From positions 1 to 19,831 of the forward strand of contig CAYJIA010000039.1 of assembly GCA_964370115.1 (NCBI GenBank): a stretch of DNA of 19,831 nt, in the 5' to 3' direction. The translations under genes were made by a program, and so were the position numbers. This document shows, piece by piece, positions 16,501-19,831 of this stretch (positions are counted from its first letter, which is position 1; the number at the start of each line of letters is the position of its first letter). The stretch comes from SIG603 sp964370115. Lineage in GTDB: Bacteria > Bacillota > Clostridia > Oscillospirales > Acutalibacteraceae. The notes beneath the pieces were generated by a model, which was not told where the DNA came from, did not search any database, and saw nothing but the letters and a program-made list of their open reading frames with translations.

Positions 16501-16529
16501 ATTTTACCATATTTAATTTTTTTCGTCAA
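16501..16529 (-). promoter_or_regulatory. Promoter of the polysaccharide operon
   Basis: On the minus strand TTGACG (16524-16529) and TAAAAT (16501-16506) are separated by exactly 17 bases. TGG before the hexamer adds an extended -10. The start should fall near 16494, giving a leader of about 30 bases, too short for a riboswitch. It is the only clear promoter found for the 15-kb operon. Confidence 0.8.
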
Positions 16530-16539
16530 ATGAACATTT
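16528..16539. promoter_or_regulatory. Possible operator palindrome at the polysaccharide promoter
   Basis: AAATG (16528-16532) and CATTT (16535-16539) form a 12-bp inverted repeat with a 2-base centre. It overlaps the upstream edge of the polysaccharide -35 and lies between the two divergent promoters. It is short and AT-rich, so chance is possible. Confidence 0.25.
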
Positions 16540-16565
16540 ACTTTCAGAAAACACTATATTTTATA

Positions 16566-16594
16566 TTGAAATTTTGTGACTTTAGTTGTATAAT
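16566..16594 (+). promoter_or_regulatory. Promoter of the c-di-GMP gene pair
   Basis: TTGAAA (16566-16571) and a consensus TATAAT (16589-16594) have a 17-base spacer. Transcription should begin near 16601, leaving a leader of about 33 bases with AAGGGG before the ATG at 16634. The two divergent -35 boxes are only 36 bases apart. Confidence 0.8.
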
Positions 16595-16633
16595 TTACTT
16601 ATATGGCTTAAATCGAAATTAAGGGGAATTCAT

Positions 16634-17878
16634 ATGAATATTAACGATAATCAAACGCCACTTCTTGACCATAGATTTAATATAAAAAGCTACGAGCAAT
16701 TTATTAAAGACAACAAGGTTAAAAAGTTTAATAAAATCTGCATGACTGAGGTTGTTAATGCCGATCTCATGATAGCCACTTTTGGCGAGGAACAATATTT
16801 TAAGACTTGTGCAGAAATATTAACCCTTGGCAATATGGCTTATCAGCAAATGGGCATTGATAATTTGATTTACGTATACATTCACACTTATAAAACATTT
16901 ATGGCAGTTGCAAATAGCGACATGAGCGACGATGATTTTTATGGGTTAATGAAAGAGAACCATAAGCAATACGAAATAATTAGGGCACAACAAACAGAGC
17001 TTGGTGGTGTATCTCGATTTATTTTAGCATTTGGTGATGATTTAATAAATAAAACCAATAGTGCGGGTTTTGCAAATCAAGATTTACAAAACAATTTTAT
17101 AGTGGCAGGCAACGAGAGAGAAAAGCTATTAGAATCTGCTCAGTCTAACGCTAAAAAATTTGACCTTATTCACCATGCCCTGAACAACGATAAAGTCATC
17201 CCTTTCTATCAAGGCATATATAATAACAAAACCAACAAAATTGAAAAGTACGAGGCTCTCATGCGCCTTATAGATAAAGATGGAAATATTTGCCCACCGT
17301 ATTTATTTTTAGATGCGTCAAAAGAGCTAAAACTATATTTATCTTTAAGCAAAGTCATGATAAACAAATGCCTAAACGACTTTGTTGGAAAAGAAAGCTT
17401 TTTAAGCCTTAATGTGTCTTTACTAGACATTCAGTCTGATGAGTTTAGCAAATGGCTTTTAGAAAGACTGCAGGCTCATCCAACTCCCGAAAAAGTCTTT
17501 ATCGAATTTGTAGAGACAGAAAATTACAATGGACAAGAAAGAGTTTTTGAATTTTTAAACAAAGTAAGAGATATAGGCTGCAAAATCGCAATCGATGACT
17601 TCGGTGTTGGTTTTTCGACTTATACCTCTGTTATATCATTAAAACCCGATATAATTAAAATTGACGGTGACATCATCAAATCCATTGATCAAAGCGAAGA
17701 TAAGCGCATAATACTATCATCTATTGTGTACATGGCTAAGCTTGTCGGCGCAAGAACTACTGCCGAATTTGTGGAAAATAAAGAAATATACGATGTTCTT
17801 TTAGATTACGATGTGGATTTTTCACAAGGCTACTATTTTGCAAAGCCACAAGCTTTTTGCGAGCTTGATATAAAATAA
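16634..17878 (+). CDS. EAL-domain c-di-GMP phosphodiesterase with degenerate GGDEF-like N-terminus
   Basis: The 414-residue protein has an EAL domain at about 177-408 with the residues expected for activity. These are E207 in YEALMRL, N260, E291 and E294, D321-D322 in DDFGVGFST, K342 and D344 in IIKIDG, E378 in AEFVE, and Q398-G399. It should hydrolyse c-di-GMP to pGpG in the cytoplasm. Residues 12-175 follow the spacing of a GGDEF domain but lack its signature: the loop position reads IHTYKTFMAV. This half is probably a catalytically dead regulatory or dimerisation module. No membrane helix or signal peptide is seen. The start at 16634 is chosen for AAGGGG 7 bases upstream; a longer TTG start at 16586 would lie inside the promoter. 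A diguanylate cyclase gene follows after 28 bases. Confidence 0.9.
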   Translation: MNINDNQTPLLDHRFNIKSYEQFIKDNKVKKFNKICMTEVVNADLMIATFGEEQYFKTCAEILTLGNMAYQQMGIDNLIYVYIHTYKTFMAVANSDMSDDDFYGLMKENHKQYEIIRAQQTELGGVSRFILAFGDDLINKTNSAGFANQDLQNNFIVAGNEREKLLESAQSNAKKFDLIHHALNNDKVIPFYQGIYNNKTNKIEKYEALMRLIDKDGNICPPYLFLDASKELKLYLSLSKVMINKCLNDFVGKESFLSLNVSLLDIQSDEFSKWLLERLQAHPTPEKVFIEFVETENYNGQERVFEFLNKVRDIGCKIAIDDFGVGFSTYTSVISLKPDIIKIDGDIIKSIDQSEDKRIILSSIVYMAKLVGARTTAEFVENKEIYDVLLDYDVDFSQGYYFAKPQAFCELDIK

Positions 17879-17894
17879 AAAAACAAGTACACTT

Positions 17895-17899
17895 GGAGG
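17895..17899 (+). promoter_or_regulatory. Strong ribosome binding site preceding a non-canonical start
   Basis: GGAGG lies here, extended to GGAGGTG. Seven bases downstream, in frame with the long diguanylate cyclase frame, is ATC (17907), followed by ATT (17910). No in-frame ATG, GTG or TTG occurs before 17964. A strong site at ideal spacing implies that initiation was meant at or beside 17907. Confidence 0.75.
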
Positions 17900-17906
17900 T
17901 GTTTTA

Positions 17907-19607
17907 ATCATTAACATTCAGTTTTACTCCCTATCGGCAATTATAATATTTGTACATTCATTTTTGAATTTCAATCTTTGTCGCTTACTAAGTGACACCA
18001 CAAGATTTCATAAAATTTCTATTTATTTGATATGCTTAATAAATGCAATAGGCGCACCTTTTATTCTCTCAATGAGATTTGAAGGGCCCATGACCCCTTA
18101 TTTTGCCTGTGCTTTTATTTTATTGGCAGAATCATTTTTGCTCTTTAAAAGCAAGTTTTCGTTGATAGTCGGCGTCGTTACAGGCTCCTTACTTCACTTA
18201 TTTGTGCTACGTGCAGTCACTATTTCGACCGCATCTATAATAAGGCAAGTTTCATTTTATGAGATAATTACAGACGAAAGTATTTTCCCCATAGTTAATT
18301 TTTCTTCGTTTGCCCTACAGGTAATAACTCTTTCCTTATTCATAAAGCTTATGCCGCTTGAAACCGTGAAAAAAATTATGAATAACAAAAGTTTTTATAC
18401 CGGCCTTTTACTACTAGCACTACTTTTGAACATGTATCTAATTTATAATTCAAATATATTTTATATTGATTTTTACTCTTTAAATTTAGCAGCACAAGAA
18501 ATTGTTATCGCAGTATTTGCCCTACTGTTTTTATATATCATGTTACTTTTATTAATTAGAATTTTCAATCTTGGTATTTATAAAACAAAAACAGAAGAAT
18601 TACAAGTACAAATCGACAAAGAAAAAACTCTTAGCTCTGCTGTATTAAATTTTGCTCAAATACTAATAGAGCTTAATTGCACTACTAATACAGTCAGCCG
18701 TTTTGTTGTAAACTCTGTTGACTTAACCGACAAAGGCGATGAAAATTTGACTAACATTATAGACGCGCAGTCACTTAATTTGACACATCCTGACGATATG
18801 CATATATTCCTTAACATTGCCCCTGAAAACCTCATTACAGACTTCCACAAAGGCATTACAGAGAAATCTCTAGAATACCGCTCAAAACCTATCTTAAAGC
18901 ACGTGGGCCACGACAACGGCGATGCAGATTTGAATGCGTATTACTGGTATAGAATGCGTATTAGCACAAGGCAAAATCCGACCACAGACGATATTATTGC
19001 ACTGTTTACCATAGACGAAATCCACGACGAAAAAGAGGCTGAACTTGCACTTGTGAAAAAGGCAGAGACAGACCCACTTACAGGCGCCTACAACAGATCC
19101 GCTTTTAGTGCAAAAGTCGAGGAACACCTAAGAGATGGCGGAGCAGGTACTTTATATATGTTCGACCTTGATAATTTCAAGGGAATTAATGACAACATGG
19201 GTCACTCTACCGGCGACAACGTTTTATGTGAGGTTCATAGTAAAATATGTGCTATCTTTAGGCCAAAAGATTATATTGGACGCTTAGGCGGCGATGAATT
19301 TGTTGCATTTTTATCCGACTGCACTATGGACAATATCATAAAAGAAAAAGCACAAAAAATTTGCTCTGATATAAATAAAGTCTACCACGCAGAAAATGGC
19401 GTAGACGTTGAAATTTCTTGTAGCGTTGGAATTTGCATGTACCCAAAAGACGGTGGAGATATTGAGACTTTACTAGACCATGCCGATCGCGCTATGTATC
19501 ATTCAAAAAGTATCGGCAAAAACACATTTACAATTTACGACTCAAAATCAACCGAGTACAAGCCCCAAGAAAAAGAGGCTTATATGAGGATTAGAGAAAA
19601 CAAATAA
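17907..19607 (+). CDS. Membrane diguanylate cyclase (GGDEF) with probable ATC start
   Basis: From 17907 the product is 566 residues. The first ~225 are mostly hydrophobic with about seven membrane segments, the first being FYSLSAIIIFVHSFL just after the start. A short coiled stretch (EELQVQIDKEK) and a PAS-like region (about 245-375) follow, then a GGDEF domain (about 385-550). The domain is intact: DPLTGAYNR, FDLDNF (metal D420/D422), NDNMGHSTGD and RLGGDEF (461-465). RPKD at 452-455, five residues before GGDEF, is a canonical inhibitory I-site. It should make c-di-GMP from two GTP at the membrane. No EAL domain is present. Starting instead at TTG 17964 would lose most of the first membrane segment and has no ribosome site. 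It is co-transcribed with the phosphodiesterase. Confidence 0.85.
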   Translation: MINIQFYSLSAIIIFVHSFLNFNLCRLLSDTTRFHKISIYLICLINAIGAPFILSMRFEGPMTPYFACAFILLAESFLLFKSKFSLIVGVVTGSLLHLFVLRAVTISTASIIRQVSFYEIITDESIFPIVNFSSFALQVITLSLFIKLMPLETVKKIMNNKSFYTGLLLLALLLNMYLIYNSNIFYIDFYSLNLAAQEIVIAVFALLFLYIMLLLLIRIFNLGIYKTKTEELQVQIDKEKTLSSAVLNFAQILIELNCTTNTVSRFVVNSVDLTDKGDENLTNIIDAQSLNLTHPDDMHIFLNIAPENLITDFHKGITEKSLEYRSKPILKHVGHDNGDADLNAYYWYRMRISTRQNPTTDDIIALFTIDEIHDEKEAELALVKKAETDPLTGAYNRSAFSAKVEEHLRDGGAGTLYMFDLDNFKGINDNMGHSTGDNVLCEVHSKICAIFRPKDYIGRLGGDEFVAFLSDCTMDNIIKEKAQKICSDINKVYHAENGVDVEISCSVGICMYPKDGGDIETLLDHADRAMYHSKSIGKNTFTIYDSKSTEYKPQEKEAYMRIRENK

Positions 19608-19623
19608 TTTGGCTAATTAAACT

Positions 19624-19664
19624 AAAAAGGTTGATGCGGTAAATTTCACTGCATCAACCTTTTA
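19624..19664. terminator. Intrinsic terminator of the c-di-GMP operon
   Basis: AAAAGGTTGATGC (19625-19637) pairs perfectly with GCATCAACCTTTT (19651-19663). The stem can extend inward by GGT/ACT to leave a 7-base loop. The run of T's on the plus strand lies 16 bases beyond the cyclase stop. Matching A's make it weakly bidirectional. Confidence 0.88.
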
Positions 19665-19705
19665 TTGTGTAAATAAAGTTTTCCTAAGGATAGGTTTTAA
19701 TCAAA

Positions 19706-19721
19706 AAAACGCTTGCGTTTT
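19706..19721. repeat. Small inverted repeat
   Basis: AAAACGC (19706-19712) and GCGTTTT (19715-19721) form a short hairpin with a realistic loop of four bases. It is the first of several repeats at the right edge. No function can be assigned. Confidence 0.4.
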
Positions 19722-19728
19722 CACCACA

Positions 19729-19756
19729 ACTCTTCACTCTTCACTTTTCACTCTTC
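19729..19756. repeat. Heptamer tandem repeat, four units
   Basis: Four head-to-tail copies of ACTCTTC fill 19729-19756, the third with one change (ACTTTTC). There are no spacers, so it is not CRISPR. Such simple tracts occur in intergenic regions and can change copy number by slippage. Confidence 0.7.
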
Positions 19757-19759
19757 ACT

Positions 19760-19788
19760 AAAAAAGGAAACCCCCAACGAGGGTTTCC
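19760..19788 (-). terminator. Intrinsic terminator for a leftward gene beyond the window
   Basis: GGAAACCC (19766-19773) pairs with GGGTTTCC (19781-19788) around a 7-base loop. Six A's at 19760-19765 give a clean T-tail on the minus strand. On the plus strand the tail is poor (CTCTTAAAA). It therefore probably ends a convergent gene to the right of this window. Confidence 0.75.
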
Positions 19789-19793
19789 CTCTT

Positions 19794-19814
19794 AAAATGT
19801 CCACTGGACATTTT
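19794..19814. repeat. Perfect 21-base palindrome
   Basis: AAAATGTCCA and TGGACATTTT are exact reverse complements around a single C at 19804. It follows the leftward terminator. It may be a second terminator stem, a protein-binding site or a dispersed intergenic palindrome. Confidence 0.6.
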
Positions 19815-19831
19815 AATTCACCCTTCCTGCG

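Noticed and set aside
16586..16633. TTG start extending the EAL protein
   Set aside because: The codon overlaps the promoter region just before TATAAT; the ATG at 16634 has a good ribosome site.
19729..19756. CRISPR-like repetition
   Set aside because: The units are seven bases long, directly adjacent, with no spacers.

Overview
The window is AT-rich, with strong Shine-Dalgarno sites, tightly packed one-direction genes and T-tailed hairpin terminators. Its proteins resemble those of low-GC Gram-positive bacteria, so a member of the Bacillota (Clostridia) is most likely. That is inferred from sequence style and protein families; no rRNA or marker gene is present.

Left end (1-1050, + strand): a membrane-anchored XRE-type regulator lies behind a good promoter flanked by CAAC-type half-sites. 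It is followed by a broken GNAT acetyltransferase and a bidirectional terminator. From 1051 to 1293 there is no gene, only a run of small hairpins.

Centre (1294-16465, - strand): a 13-gene surface-polysaccharide operon reads leftward from a sigma-A-type promoter at 16501-16529. In transcription order it encodes an NAD-dependent sugar-nucleotide SDR, two GT4 glycosyltransferases, an EpsG/Wzy-like polymerase, a GT2, three GT4s, a Wzx flippase, a GT2, and CapE-CapF-CapG, the known three-enzyme route from UDP-GlcNAc to UDP-N-acetyl-L-fucosamine. Most genes overlap or lie within 30 bases of each other, so one transcript is likely. The exception is capF-capG, separated by about 137 bases holding a large inverted repeat. 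The glycan is inferred to be Wzx/Wzy-assembled and to contain L-FucNAc. The operon carries no initiating phosphoglycosyl transferase and no chain-length or tyrosine-kinase genes, so those must lie elsewhere.

Right part (16466-19664, + strand): a divergent promoter, back to back with the polysaccharide promoter, drives a two-gene c-di-GMP operon. The first gene encodes an EAL phosphodiesterase whose N-terminus looks like a decayed GGDEF domain. The second encodes a membrane diguanylate cyclase with an intact GGDEF and an RxxD inhibitory site. It has a strong ribosome binding site but no ATG, GTG or TTG start at the right distance, and appears to start at ATC (or ATT). c-di-GMP commonly controls exopolysaccharide production, so linked regulation is an attractive inference, but no PilZ receptor or c-di-GMP riboswitch is visible here.

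Right edge (19665-19831): only short repeats, palindromes and a terminator for a leftward gene outside the window.
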